A stretch of DNA of 64,000 nt from SIG701 sp045611685 (lineage in GTDB: Bacteria; Bacillota; Clostridia; Oscillospirales; CAG-272): assembly GCA_045611685.1 (NCBI GenBank), contig JAZKXO010000079.1, forward strand, positions 124,001-188,000, written 5' to 3'. Both the position numbers and the translations under genes were made by a program. Positions 15,497 to 24,769 of this stretch are shown here, piece by piece. Position 1 is the stretch's first letter. Every line of letters starts with the position of its first letter. The notes under the pieces are model-generated. The model was not told where the DNA came from, did no database searches, and saw only the letters and a program-made list of their open reading frames with translations.

Positions 15497-16729
15497 TTAT
15501 TTCACAATCCTTCTCACTTCGAGGTAATATCTCTTACTGCGTGCTTCTCCCATGGAGAACGTCTTGCGCGGAAGCGTGCCGTGATTCAACACGTATGGGA
15601 AGAGTTCCTCCTTCGCCATGCCGTCAAACAAGAATCCAACGGAGTTCTTTTGTTCGGCAAGCGCCAAAAGTGAAGACTCGTCGTGGATATAATCGCACTT
15701 GACACCGGGGTGCGATGCGATATACGCATCAATGAAATCCTGGAGCGTGCCGACGGTCAGGGCGTGCGTGGGCGCGGTAAAGGACACCGTTTTATCCGTG
15801 CTTTCGCTCACGACGCGCACGGTCTGTGCCCCCTCGCCCTCTTTCGTGATCGCGGTGAGGGATTTCATAAAATCGGGGACGTCGCAACCGATTACGACGC
15901 GGTAGATCGGCTCAAAATCGAGTGCCTCATCTTCGAGCGCCACAAGTTCCACCAGCGCGTACCGCGCGGGATGCGCTTCGGCATTTCCCTCTTTCGCCTT
16001 GATATTTTCATAGTGCGCCTTGGCGGCTGCAAGAGAATGATTTCCATCACCCACCGCGTACACGAGTCCCTCTCCGCGGGATGCTTCATAAGATTCGATC
16101 TTTGAAAGAACGGCGGTCAGTGCCTCGCCCGAAATGCAGTAGCCGGCGGCGTGTCCGCCGTCCAGCATGAGATCGAAATCGTAAAGGCACGGATATGCGT
16201 CCCGTCCGGCGGCAACGGATGCCATAAGCCCATTGGTATCGTTCATAAGGAGCATAACGTGCGGCAACTCCAGCGGCGCGGCAGAGCGGATCGCCACGCG
16301 CGGCGGAATCCGTTCGAGAACGGTTGCTTCCGTGGCACGGACGGCAGGGGTGGAGCCTTTTTTGTAATCGTATTTTTCCAGATCGATCTTGCCGACGAGG
16401 CCGCGGCGGACACGTCCGTCGGGAAGCGTCCGTTCCAGATACACGAGGCTGTCGGTATACTCCTCGAGAAAACCGTTCTGCACGGATTTCATGGCGTCTG
16501 CAATGCGTGCTTTTTTCTCTGCCTCCGCATCCGTTTCGAGATATGCCTCGGGCAGGACGAGATGCAGCGCGGACGGCGCATTTTCGGCAATTGCCTCTGC
16601 TTTTGCCCAATAGGCAGGCTCGGACGTAAACTGATCGCAGGCGATCACTGCCCACTTTTGAAAAGCGGGATCCTTTGCTTCATAGGGCGGGAGCAAAAAA
16701 TCGGCAGGAGAAAAAATCGTATTGCGCAT
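15497..16729 (-). CDS. DUF1015 family protein
   Basis: 410 aa. Recognised by the N-terminal block (FLLPPYEAKDPAFQKWAVIACDQFTSEP), the central YAVGDGNHSLAAAKAHYE motif and the C-terminal YIHDESSLLALAEQKNSVGFLFDGMAKEELF. The family is widespread in anaerobes and its biochemical role is not established. Soluble. The start at 16729 follows GAGGTG; a GTG nine bases upstream overlaps that site and is rejected. Monocistronic with its own strong promoter. Confidence 0.9.
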   Translation of the reverse strand: MRNTIFSPADFLLPPYEAKDPAFQKWAVIACDQFTSEPAYWAKAEAIAENAPSALHLVLPEAYLETDAEAEKKARIADAMKSVQNGFLEEYTDSLVYLERTLPDGRVRRGLVGKIDLEKYDYKKGSTPAVRATEATVLERIPPRVAIRSAAPLELPHVMLLMNDTNGLMASVAAGRDAYPCLYDFDLMLDGGHAAGYCISGEALTAVLSKIESYEASRGEGLVYAVGDGNHSLAAAKAHYENIKAKEGNAEAHPARYALVELVALEDEALDFEPIYRVVIGCDVPDFMKSLTAITKEGEGAQTVRVVSESTDKTVSFTAPTHALTVGTLQDFIDAYIASHPGVKCDYIHDESSLLALAEQKNSVGFLFDGMAKEELFPYVLNHGTLPRKTFSMGEARSKRYYLEVRRIVK

Positions 16730-16764
16730 AAAAAGCACCTCGTCTGTGTCTGTTTTGATGATTT

Positions 16765-16793
16765 ATTATAATACAAAATCCGCTCTCTGTCAA
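16765..16793 (-). promoter_or_regulatory. Consensus promoter of the DUF1015 gene
   Basis: Minus-strand TTGACA (16793-16788), 17-bp spacer, TATAAT (16770-16765). Confidence 0.75.
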
Positions 16794-16840
16794 TTTACGC
16801 GAGCCAAAATGTAAATTTTTATTCAAAACGGGATTTTTCA

Positions 16841-16869
16841 TTGTGAACGGAGCGCGAATCGTGTATAAT
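16841..16869 (+). promoter_or_regulatory. Promoter of the ABC exporter gene
   Basis: TTGTGA (16841-16846), 17-bp spacer, TATAAT (16864-16869), 35 bases before the start codon. Divergent from the DUF1015 promoter. Confidence 0.6.
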
Positions 16870-16904
16870 ATTACTGAAAATTTACAGAAATCGGAAGTGA
16901 TACT

Positions 16905-18860
16905 ATGGTAGGAGGCCCCCCGCCCGGATTTATGGGCCCGCGCTTTGAAGCGACCGAAAAACTGAAACCGCCAAAGCCGAAAAGCATCCGCGAGGTACCC
17001 GGCTTTCTCAAAAAGCTGTTCGTGGATTTCTTTTCGCGCTTGTTCTATATTTTCAAGCTCGTATGGGATGCAAAGCCGTGGATTTTATTCGTGATGGTTT
17101 TCATGGCGATCTACAACGGCGTATCGCCCGTTTTGAACGCCTATATTGCCGCCGCGCTTCTCAACGCGCTCGGCGATGCGGTAACCGCCTTTACCACCGG
17201 CGCACCGTTTGTTTTTTCAAAAATTCTGTATCTGCTCCTTTTCCAGTTCGGATACATATTCGTGAACAGTCTCATCCACAGCATATACAATATGGTCATA
17301 CGTATCGCGGGTGAACTCGTAACGAACCACATAAAGATCCGGATCATCGACAAGGCAAAAACGATTGATCTTCAAAGCTTTGACCGACCGGAGTTTTACG
17401 AAAAGCTGGAAAACGCCAACCGTGAGGCGGGTTCGCGCCCCATTCAGATTCTGAACGCGTCTTTCCAGATCGTAAGTACGCTCATCAGCATGCTTTCGTT
17501 CGTAGCGATCCTCACGTCTGTGAGCGTTTCCGCACCTATCCTTATCATCGTTCTGGCGATTCCCTCCGCGATCATCAATTTCGTATACCGCCGCAAGAAT
17601 TTCTTCTACATGCGCCGCCGTTCGAAGGAGCGCCGCCAGATGAATTATTACAGCGACATTATCACGAACAAGGACGCGGTGAAGGAAATCCGCCTTTTCA
17701 ATCTGTCCGATACGTTCATCGGGCGGTATAAAGAGACGTTCAAGCGCTATTTCGCGGGTATAAGAAAGCTGATCGTGCGCGAGGGATCGTGGCACATCGG
17801 TCTTTCTGCGGTGAGCTCGGCCGTGAACTGTTATCTGTTTTTGTATATTGCCAAGAAGGTGTACGAGGGCGTTCTCAAAATCGGTGATTACTCCCTCTAT
17901 ACGGGCGCACTCAACTCGATCTCAAGCGGCGTAACGACGCTCATCAACACGACGGCGACTATTTACGAGGGCACGCTGTTCATCGACAACATGATCGCCT
18001 TCATGAAGGAGGAGCAGACGGTAGTTCCCCGCCTCGCCGAGCCGCTTCACGTAAAGAGACACTGCGCGCACACCATTGAACTCCGCAACGTAAGCTTCCG
18101 CTATCCCGGCACAGAGAAGATGGTCATCAAAAACGCAAATCTTCTTCTGCGTGAGGGTGAAACGGCGGTGCTCGTAGGCCTTAACGGCGCGGGCAAAACG
18201 ACGCTCATCAAGCTCATCACCCGTCTGTACGATCCCACAGAAGGTGAGATCCTGCTCGACGGGCACGACATCCGCGACTACGATCTTGCCGAGTTGTACG
18301 CGATGTACGGCATCATTTTCCAGGATTTCGGAAAATACGCCGTGTCCGTTTCGGAAAACATCATGTTCGGCGATGTAAAGCGCGGCATCATCCCGTCCGA
18401 AATAGAAGAAGCTGCACGTCAGAGCAGCGCCGATTTGTTTATTAAAGATCTGCCCAATGGCTACGATACGCCGCTTATGCGCATCTTTGAGCAAAACGGC
18501 ATTGAGTTGTCCGGCGGTCAGTGGCAGAAGCTGTCGATCGCCCGCGCCTTTTACAGCGATTCCGACGTGCTCATTCTCGACGAGCCGACCGCATCGCTTG
18601 ATCCTATAGCAGAGCAAGAGATATTCAACCAGTTTGACCGCCTGCGCGAGGACAAAACGACCATTTTCGTCTCGCACCGACTCTCGAGCGCGACTACGGC
18701 ATCAAAGATCATCGTGCTGGAAAATGGCATGATAGCAGAGGAAGGCACGCACAGGGAGCTGATGCACAAAAAAGGAAAATACTACGAGCTCTTCTCAACA
18801 CAGGCGCGGAGATACATCACCGAAACCGAACTCTCCGATTCGCCCGCTGCCACCCGATAA
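16905..18860 (+). CDS. ABC exporter, fused membrane and ATPase domains
   Basis: 651 aa half-transporter working as a dimer. After a Pro/Gly-rich cytoplasmic leader (residues 1-45) come six membrane spans (about 60-330), then the ATPase domain: Walker A GLNGAGKTT, signature LSGGQWQK, Walker B VLILDEPTASLD and H-loop VSHR. The membrane domain is of the type I exporter class. Substrate is unknown; the single-gene arrangement without a peptide or partner gene gives no hint. The start ATG 16905 follows GGAAGTGAT. No clear terminator follows. Confidence 0.9.
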   Translation: MVGGPPPGFMGPRFEATEKLKPPKPKSIREVPGFLKKLFVDFFSRLFYIFKLVWDAKPWILFVMVFMAIYNGVSPVLNAYIAAALLNALGDAVTAFTTGAPFVFSKILYLLLFQFGYIFVNSLIHSIYNMVIRIAGELVTNHIKIRIIDKAKTIDLQSFDRPEFYEKLENANREAGSRPIQILNASFQIVSTLISMLSFVAILTSVSVSAPILIIVLAIPSAIINFVYRRKNFFYMRRRSKERRQMNYYSDIITNKDAVKEIRLFNLSDTFIGRYKETFKRYFAGIRKLIVREGSWHIGLSAVSSAVNCYLFLYIAKKVYEGVLKIGDYSLYTGALNSISSGVTTLINTTATIYEGTLFIDNMIAFMKEEQTVVPRLAEPLHVKRHCAHTIELRNVSFRYPGTEKMVIKNANLLLREGETAVLVGLNGAGKTTLIKLITRLYDPTEGEILLDGHDIRDYDLAELYAMYGIIFQDFGKYAVSVSENIMFGDVKRGIIPSEIEEAARQSSADLFIKDLPNGYDTPLMRIFEQNGIELSGGQWQKLSIARAFYSDSDVLILDEPTASLDPIAEQEIFNQFDRLREDKTTIFVSHRLSSATTASKIIVLENGMIAEEGTHRELMHKKGKYYELFSTQARRYITETELSDSPAATR

Positions 18861-18938
18861 AAGTATAAATTTACAAAAAAACTGTATATTCGCATAAGAT
18901 TTTCTTATAATCACCGCATATTTTATCGAATAGTGCCG

Positions 18939-18967
18939 TTGACAAACACAGGACAATTCCATATAAT
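18939..18967 (+). promoter_or_regulatory. Consensus promoter of the aspartate kinase gene
   Basis: TTGACA (18939-18944), 17-bp spacer, TATAAT (18962-18967). The leader is short (about 35 bases), so no lysine riboswitch is present. Confidence 0.8.
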
Positions 18968-19006
18968 ATAATGGTACAGTAATAATATTGACAGGAGTAT
19001 TTCAGA

Positions 19007-20350
19007 GTGAATCGAGAGAATATCGCATCCGTACCAGAGGATGCCGTGAAAGTTGTCAAATTCGGCGGCAGTTCTTTGGCTGACGCCGAGCACTTCAGAA
19101 TGGTGCAGAATATCATTACCGCCGAGCCTTCCCGCCGTTACGTTATCCCCTCCGCACCGGGCAAGCGCTTCAAGGAAGACGACAAGGTAACCGATCTTTT
19201 GTATAAATGCTACGAGGTTGCAGGCGACCGCGAAGAACTAAAAAAGGTTTTCGCACGCGTTATTGAAAGATACGAGCTGATCATCAAAGGGCTCGGCCTC
19301 ACGCTTGATCTCACCGAGGAGTACGAGCAGGTACAGAGAGCGATCCGCCACCACGCGGGCCGCGACTACGCCGCCAGCCGCGGCGAATACCTGAACGGTA
19401 TCATTCTCGCAAATCTTCTGGGCTATGATTTCATCGACGCCGCCGAGGTCATCCGCTTCTCGGATAACGGCGCATTTGACGGAGAGCTTACAAACGAGAT
19501 TCTCGCAAAAGCACTGAAAGAACATACGCACGCCGTCATTCCGGGATTTTACGGCTCGATGCCCAACGGCACCGTAAAAACCTTCTCCCGCGGCGGCTCC
19601 GACATTACCGGATCTATCGTCGCGCGTGCAGCAGAAGCGACGATCTATGAGAACTGGACCGACGTATCCGGCTTCCTCATGGCAGACCCGCGCATCATCG
19701 ACAATCCGCGTCCGATCGAGGTGATCACCTACAAGGAACTGCGTGAGCTCTCCTACATGGGCGCGACCGTTCTGCACCAGGATTCCATCTTCCCCGTTCG
19801 CTTTGCGGGCATCCCGATCAATATCCGCAATACGAACGCACCCGAGTGCGCCGGTACGATGATCGTCCCCTCCACCGACGATCTCAAGAGCGTCATCACC
19901 GGTATCGCCGGCAAAACCGGATTCTCGGTCATCAACATTGAAAAGGATATGATGAACTCCGAGCTCGGTTTCGGACGCCGCGTTCTCGCAGTCCTCGAAA
20001 AAGAGAACGTGTCCTTTGAGCATCTCCCCTCCGGCATTGACACCATGAGCATTATTGTCAGCACGGCGGACATCGCTCCCTGCCGTCAGCACGTCATCGA
20101 CGAGATCTGCCGCGCGGTTGAGCCCGAATTCATCAGCATCGAAGACGATCTGGCACTCATCGCCGTAGTCGGACGCGGTATGGTAAAAGCGAAAGGTACG
20201 GCCGCCAAGCTGTTCAAGGCTTGCGCCGGTGCCGATATCAACATCCGCATGATCGACCAGGGCTCGAGCGAGTTCAACATCATCATCGGCGTTGAGGCAA
20301 AAGATTTTGAGCGCGCCCAGAAGGCAATTTACGCCGAGTTTGTAAAATAA
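19007..20350 (+). CDS. Aspartate kinase
   Basis: 447 aa. Phosphorylates aspartate, the first step to lysine/DAP, threonine and methionine. The N-terminal kinase motif VKFGGSSLADAEHF, the FSRGGSDITGS substrate motif and TDVSGFLMADPRI are clear. The C-terminus carries two ACT domains (TGFSVINIEKDMMNSELGF; LIAVVGRGMVKAKGTAAKL with NIRMIDQGSSEFNIIIGV), so feedback inhibition is expected. The start is GTG 19007 with ACAGGAG upstream. Single gene between a promoter and a terminator. Together with dapB at the window's end it supports DAP/lysine synthesis. Confidence 0.94.
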   Translation: MNRENIASVPEDAVKVVKFGGSSLADAEHFRMVQNIITAEPSRRYVIPSAPGKRFKEDDKVTDLLYKCYEVAGDREELKKVFARVIERYELIIKGLGLTLDLTEEYEQVQRAIRHHAGRDYAASRGEYLNGIILANLLGYDFIDAAEVIRFSDNGAFDGELTNEILAKALKEHTHAVIPGFYGSMPNGTVKTFSRGGSDITGSIVARAAEATIYENWTDVSGFLMADPRIIDNPRPIEVITYKELRELSYMGATVLHQDSIFPVRFAGIPINIRNTNAPECAGTMIVPSTDDLKSVITGIAGKTGFSVINIEKDMMNSELGFGRRVLAVLEKENVSFEHLPSGIDTMSIIVSTADIAPCRQHVIDEICRAVEPEFISIEDDLALIAVVGRGMVKAKGTAAKLFKACAGADINIRMIDQGSSEFNIIIGVEAKDFERAQKAIYAEFVK

Positions 20351-20363
20351 TTCCCGAAGCATA

Positions 20364-20393
20364 AAAGAAACGCCTCCGAAGAGGCGTTTCTTT
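20364..20393. terminator. Bidirectional terminator (aspartate kinase / HIT gene)
   Basis: 13-bp stem (20364-20376 with 20381-20393), loop CGAA, T run on the plus strand and A-rich left flank giving T on the minus strand. Confidence 0.85.
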
Positions 20394-20406
20394 ATATCGA
20401 ATTGTA

Positions 20407-20745
20407 TCAGACGATGTGCGCCGGCAACTCTTCTCCTCCGAGAATGTGAAAATGGAGATGCGGCACGCTCTGCGCGGCGTCCGGACCGCAGTTGGAAATG
20501 ACGCGGTATCCGCCCGTCGCTCCCGCTTCTCTCGCAATTTGGGGAATCTTCTCGAAGATATGACGGACGTAATCGCTGTTTTCCTCGGTTACGCCGTCCA
20601 TCGACGGAATATGCGCCTTCGGGATCACGAGAACGTGCACCTTCGCCTCCGGATTTATATCGTGGAATGCGAAAATCATCTCGTCCTCGTATACCTTTTT
20701 CGAAGGGATCTCCCCCCCGATAATTTTGCAAAAAATGCAATCCAT
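20407..20745 (-). CDS. HIT-family nucleotide hydrolase (HinT-like)
   Basis: 112 aa. The histidine triad H96-L-H98-F-H100 sits in VPHLHFHILGG. The N-terminal CIFCKIIGGEIPSKKVYED is typical of HinT/PKCI proteins, with two Cys and His44 as likely zinc ligands. HinT enzymes hydrolyse AMP-lysine-type phosphoramidates; the physiological role is unclear. The start has AAAAGGAG upstream. Confidence 0.94.
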   Translation of the reverse strand: MDCIFCKIIGGEIPSKKVYEDEMIFAFHDINPEAKVHVLVIPKAHIPSMDGVTEENSDYVRHIFEKIPQIAREAGATGGYRVISNCGPDAAQSVPHLHFHILGGEELPAHIV

Positions 20746-20782
20746 ACCCTATTCTCCTTTTAACGTAAAATGATTTTGTAAA

Positions 20783-21259
20783 TTACTGTGAATTGTACTG
20801 CCCTGCGTATACACCGGCTCCATCCTTCAGGTATACGTGGGTGATCATGCCATCCTCCACGTGAGCGATACAGCGCGTGAGCAGATAGTTCCCCTGCCAT
20901 TCACTGCAGACCATCAAAAAGGATGCCGGATCTTCCATTGCACCCGTGAGGGAGAACGTCGGCACGAACGTGCCGTTTACATTGGAAAACGTATCGCCCT
21001 CTACGGTAACCGTACCCTCGTGGGTGGGTGAGCGGAAGAAATACCGTTTTACACGCACGTGAACGGAAACGTCGATCGTCTCTCCGTAGAGAGCAGTCTC
21101 TCCCGCATCCGTTTGGACGAGCGTGGCGGTATACGTCCTCTCAAACGGGAGTTTGAACCACACTAGAGCAATCATACCGATAAAAAAAGCCGCAAGTATG
21201 ATAATTTTCTTTCGGCGGGTAACGACTCTTCGTTCTTCCCTTGGAATTTCTCTTCGCAT
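20783..21259 (-). CDS. Single-span membrane-anchored protein of unknown function
   Basis: 158 aa. Basic N-terminus (MRREIPREERRVVTRRKK), one hydrophobic span (about 19-36), then a beta-rich extracytoplasmic domain with repeated Thr/Val strands (GTVTVEGDTFSNVNGTFV). The ribosome site GGAGATG supports ATG 21259. It is divergent from the amidohydrolase gene. A minus-strand -10-like TATGAT is near 21290. No family recognised. Confidence 0.65.
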   Translation of the reverse strand: MRREIPREERRVVTRRKKIIILAAFFIGMIALVWFKLPFERTYTATLVQTDAGETALYGETIDVSVHVRVKRYFFRSPTHEGTVTVEGDTFSNVNGTFVPTFSLTGAMEDPASFLMVCSEWQGNYLLTRCIAHVEDGMITHVYLKDGAGVYAGQYNSQ

Positions 21260-21321
21260 CGCACATCTCCGTTTTTTCTTTAATCATAGCATATCAAAAT
21301 TCAAAAATCAAGAGGCATCCC

Positions 21322-22158
21322 ATGCATAATTCGATGAAGAAGTATAAAGTATTCGACATTCACACACACACCTATCCCGAGGCGATCGCGGAAAAAGCGG
21401 TAACAAATCTCGGGGCTTTTTATAACTTCGTTCCCGAAGGCCTTGGCACCTATGCCGATCTCTCGGCGCAGGCAGAGGATAACAACGTAAAGGGGTATCT
21501 TCTCTTTTCCGTCGCCACCAACGCCCATCAGGTACAGAAAGTGAATGACTCCATCGCGGCTTTGGCTGAACAATCCCGTAAAGAGGGCTTTCTCACCGTG
21601 GGATTCGCCGGCATGCACCAGGACTTTCCCGATTTTGAGGGAGAGATCGACCGCGTGGAAAAACTCGGACTCGCGGGCGTAAAAATCCATCCCGACATCC
21701 AGGGGATCGACATCGACGACCCGAGAATGCTCTCGCTTTACGAGATCGTAGAGGGCAGAATGCCCGTCTATTTTCACATCGGCGACAACCGCCCCCAGTA
21801 CCGTTTCTCCGAACCGAAAAAACTCCGCCGCGTTCTCGATATGTTCCCAAAGCTTGAAGTGGTCGCAGCGCATCTTGGCGGCTATAAGTCCGCCGACGAA
21901 GCCATCGAATATCTCGCGGGGCATCCGAACGTATGGTACGACACGTCCAGTTCCCTTTGGTATCTCTCAGCCGAGGAGGCCTCCCGCATCATTGAGGCGC
22001 TCGGCTATGACCGCGTAATGTTCGGCACCGATTACCCCGTAAAAAATCCGGCAACGGAGCTCGAACTGTTCTCCCGCCTTTCTCTTACACAAGCCCAGCG
22101 AGAGGACATCCTCTACAATAATGCCATCCGCTTTCTCCGCTTGGAGGATCGCGCATGA
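21322..22158 (+). CDS. Amidohydrolase-2 family metal-dependent hydrolase
   Basis: 278 aa TIM-barrel hydrolase. Metal-binding motif DIHTHTYPEA (HxH) near the N-terminus, YFHIGDNRPQ, AAHLGGYKSADEA and catalytic Asp in MFGTDYPVKNP. Members of this family decarboxylate or hydrolyse small ring compounds; the substrate here is unknown. ATG 21322 follows AGAGG; ATG 21334 is an alternative. Its stop overlaps the start of the next gene (ATGA), so the two are made together. Confidence 0.88.
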   Translation: MHNSMKKYKVFDIHTHTYPEAIAEKAVTNLGAFYNFVPEGLGTYADLSAQAEDNNVKGYLLFSVATNAHQVQKVNDSIAALAEQSRKEGFLTVGFAGMHQDFPDFEGEIDRVEKLGLAGVKIHPDIQGIDIDDPRMLSLYEIVEGRMPVYFHIGDNRPQYRFSEPKKLRRVLDMFPKLEVVAAHLGGYKSADEAIEYLAGHPNVWYDTSSSLWYLSAEEASRIIEALGYDRVMFGTDYPVKNPATELELFSRLSLTQAQREDILYNNAIRFLRLEDRA

Positions 22159-23261
22159 AGGAGCGCCTTTTCATCGATCTGAAAAGGGAGGATTCCCTCT
22201 GGGAACGTCTCCACACAGAAACACGCCCGATCGTGCTGTACGGAACGGGAAACGGTGCGGACAAGATCATTGACCAGTTAGAAGCGGTCGGCAGAAAGCC
22301 CGACGGCGTGTTCGCAAGCACGGGATTCGTGCGCCATCGCACGTTCCGCGGTATGCCCGTCGAGTCCTACGAGGATATCGTGGCACGTCTCGGCGAGGAT
22401 ATCGTTATACTGATCGCGTTCGGCTCTACCCTTCCCGACGTGATCGGACGGATGAAAGAACTGGACGCACGCCATACCGTTTTTATCCCCGAAGTGCCCC
22501 TCATCGGTGGCGATGTGTTTACGTTCGACTATTTCACGGCGCATCTCGCCGAGCTGGAAAGAGCCTATTCCCTTCTCATAGACGACACCTCCCGTGCACT
22601 GTACCGGGATATGATCCTCTACCGCCTCACGGGCAAAATGGAATATCTGAGCCGTACGGAAGGGTGGGCAGAGTCCCTCTCTCTCCTTATCGACACGGAA
22701 AAGATTGAAACCGCGCTCGACGGCGGTGCGTTCACCGGCGACTCCGCCGCTATGATGCGCTCGATCTTCCCGCATCTCAAAGAGATTATTGCAGTGGAAG
22801 CGGATGCACGCACGGTAAAAAAGCTGACCACATACGCAGAGATGACAAACGGCGTCGTGCGCCCCTTTCACGCCGCTCTCTGGGACAAAGAGGACACTCT
22901 TACTTACTCCGCATCCGCGAGCCGCGGCGCGGGTGCCGACGGCACGAACCGCCGCGCGAAAACGGTAACGGTAACAGCCGATACAATTGACCGGCTGGCA
23001 GCTGATTTGCCGCTTCATCTCATTAAACTGGATGTGGAAGGCGCGGAAGAACGCGCGCTTTCAGGCGCCGATACGGTGATCCGCCGCGATAAACCGGCAC
23101 TTCTCGTCTCACTTTATCACAGAACGGAAGATCTCTTTACTTTGCCCCTCGCGATCGCCGATCGGTACGAGGGTTATAGCTTCTCACTCCGCCGCATCCC
23201 GTGCGTGCCCGCGTGGGATCTTATGCTGTATGCCGTTCCTCATCACCTTTGTCGTATTTGA
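22155..23261 (+). CDS. FkbM-type SAM-dependent methyltransferase with N-terminal Rossmann domain
   Basis: 368 aa. Residues 20-110 look like a nucleotide-binding Rossmann unit (IVLYGTGNGADKIIDQLE, ILIAFGSTLPDVI). The C-terminal half has the FkbM pattern: ALDGGAFTGDSAAMM (SAM site), IIAVEADARTVKKL, VTADTIDRLAADLPLHLIKLDVEGAEERALSGA. FkbM enzymes usually O-methylate sugars or polyketides. The N-terminal unit is common in such genes of polysaccharide loci. Coupled to the amidohydrolase by a 4-base overlap; the substrate is unknown. Confidence 0.85.
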   Translation: MKERLFIDLKREDSLWERLHTETRPIVLYGTGNGADKIIDQLEAVGRKPDGVFASTGFVRHRTFRGMPVESYEDIVARLGEDIVILIAFGSTLPDVIGRMKELDARHTVFIPEVPLIGGDVFTFDYFTAHLAELERAYSLLIDDTSRALYRDMILYRLTGKMEYLSRTEGWAESLSLLIDTEKIETALDGGAFTGDSAAMMRSIFPHLKEIIAVEADARTVKKLTTYAEMTNGVVRPFHAALWDKEDTLTYSASASRGAGADGTNRRAKTVTVTADTIDRLAADLPLHLIKLDVEGAEERALSGADTVIRRDKPALLVSLYHRTEDLFTLPLAIADRYEGYSFSLRRIPCVPAWDLMLYAVPHHLCRI

Positions 23262-23306
23262 CAGAATATTTTGTCCCAAAACCGACGATTTTGGCATCCG
23301 CCCCAC

Positions 23307-23335
23307 TTGACATTTGTGAGAGAAAATTGTATAAT
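23307..23335 (+). promoter_or_regulatory. Consensus promoter of the pyr operon
   Basis: TTGACA (23307-23312), 17-bp spacer, TATAAT (23330-23335), perfect consensus. About 120 bases of untranslated leader follow before pyrC. Confidence 0.85.
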
Positions 23336-23348
23336 GTATAGGATAAAA

Positions 23349-23380
23349 ATCTTTAAGCGGTACAGAGAGACCGGCAAGAT
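23349..23380 (+). promoter_or_regulatory. PyrR-type RNA-binding loop in the pyr leader
   Basis: The leader RNA can fold as the PyrR anti-antiterminator. The lower stem is ATCTT (23349-23353) with AAGAT (23376-23380), followed by a purine-rich internal bulge. The upper stem CGGT (23358-23361) pairs with ACCG (23370-23373), and the loop contains CAGAGAG. This matches the loop that PyrR binds with UMP/UTP in Bacillus pyr leaders (CAGAGAGGCU-type). No pyrR gene is in the window. Confidence 0.7.
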
Positions 23381-23399
23381 TTGAAAAGCATTGGTGATA

Positions 23400-23462
23400 G
23401 GGCGGTTTTATGCTGTTTTATCGCTCTGCCCTCTTGCCCGGCCATCGCTCCGCCCCGGAGGA
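23400..23462 (+). promoter_or_regulatory. Alternative hairpins covering the pyrC ribosome site
   Basis: CTCCG (23448-23452) can pair with CGGAG (23456-23460), hiding the GGAGGA ribosome site (23457-23462). GGGCGG (23400-23405) can instead pair with CCGCCC (23450-23455), which would free it. No T run is present, so control at translation rather than termination is suggested. The pairing is read by eye and unproven. Confidence 0.45.
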
Positions 23463-23465
23463 AGT

Positions 23466-24725
23466 ATGAACGTTTATTTTGCCAAAGACACAGTCATCGG
23501 TGAGAAGAAAACATCTTTTATCTCCGACGGTTCGTTTCCTCATTATGAAAATTTGAATATGAATCACGCTGTTCTTCAGACGGCGTCCTGTTTTGTTCTT
23601 CCCAGTTTCGCGGATGTGCACGTTCATCTCCGTGAGCCGGGATTTTCTTATAAGGAGACGATTTCCTCCGGCACCGCCGCCGCGGCGAGAGGCGGCTATA
23701 CCGCCGTCTGTGCGATGCCGAATCTGAACCCCGTGCCCGACTCGGACGAGCACCTTGCCGCCGAGGAAGCCCTAATACGGGAAGGTGCAAAGATCGACGT
23801 ATTCCCTTACGGTGCGATCACCGTGGGGCAGAAAGGCGAACAACTCGCCGATATGGATGCTATGGCATCCCGCGTCATCGCTTTTTCGGATGACGGCCGC
23901 GGCGTGCAGGATGAAGATATGATGCGCCGTGCCATGCTGAAAGCCAAATCACTCGGCAAGATGATCGTCGCGCACTGCGAGGTGAACGAGCTCCTCCACG
24001 GCGGATGCATCCACGACGGCGCGTACGCCAAGGCGCACGGACTCCCCGGCATCTCAAGCGAGAGCGAGTGGCGGCAGGTAGAGAGAGATCTAAAACTCTC
24101 CGCCGAGACCGGCTGCCCGTATCACGTCTGCCACATTTCCACAAAGGAAAGCGTGGCGCTCATCCGTGAGGCAAAAGCTGCAGGCGTTGACGTAACGTGC
24201 GAGACGGCACCGCATTACCTGCTCATGCACGACGGCATGCTCAAAGACGAGGGTCGATTCAAGATGAATCCCCCGCTTCGTGCCGAAGCCGACAGGGCCG
24301 CACTTCTCGAAGGCATTGTGGACGGCACGATCGATATGATCGCCACCGATCACGCCCCCCACTCCGCAGAGGAAAAGTCCAAAGGACTTCTCGGCTCGAG
24401 CATGGGTATCGTGGGCATTGAAACCGCGTTCCCCCTCCTTTACACGTACCTCGTGCGCCGCGGTGTGATTTCTCTCGAGAAGCTCGTGTCGCTCATGAGC
24501 GACAACCCCAGAGCACGGTTCGGCATCACGGGCGGCCTTGAAAACGGCTGTTTCACCGTCTTCGATCCCGAAGCAGTCTACGAGATTGATCCCGCCGAAT
24601 TCCTCTCTATGGGAAAGAGCACGCCCTTTACCGGCTGGCAGGTGCACGGCCGATGCAGAATGACCGTCTCTCACGGCAAGATCGTGTACGACGACGGCAC
24701 CGTCCGCCCGACGGCAGAAGCATAA
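23466..24725 (+). CDS. pyrC: Dihydroorotase
   Basis: 419 aa. Closes carbamoyl-aspartate to dihydroorotate. Metal motif DVHVHLREPGF near residue 60, AMPNLNPVPDS, AHCEVNELLH, YHVCHISTKESV and the catalytic Asp in MIATDHAPHS. Class I dihydroorotase layout. ATG 23466 is set by GGAGGA at 23457-23462; an in-frame ATG at 23391 would lie within the regulatory leader. First gene of the pyrimidine operon, followed 44 bases later by carB. Confidence 0.95.
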   Translation: MNVYFAKDTVIGEKKTSFISDGSFPHYENLNMNHAVLQTASCFVLPSFADVHVHLREPGFSYKETISSGTAAAARGGYTAVCAMPNLNPVPDSDEHLAAEEALIREGAKIDVFPYGAITVGQKGEQLADMDAMASRVIAFSDDGRGVQDEDMMRRAMLKAKSLGKMIVAHCEVNELLHGGCIHDGAYAKAHGLPGISSESEWRQVERDLKLSAETGCPYHVCHISTKESVALIREAKAAGVDVTCETAPHYLLMHDGMLKDEGRFKMNPPLRAEADRAALLEGIVDGTIDMIATDHAPHSAEEKSKGLLGSSMGIVGIETAFPLLYTYLVRRGVISLEKLVSLMSDNPRARFGITGGLENGCFTVFDPEAVYEIDPAEFLSMGKSTPFTGWQVHGRCRMTVSHGKIVYDDGTVRPTAEA

Positions 24726-24769
24726 ACATTGATGAAAAACTGATTGAATATATATGGGAGATGACGAGT

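Noticed and set aside
18968..19006. Lysine riboswitch before aspartate kinase
   Set aside because: The leader after the consensus promoter is under 40 bases.
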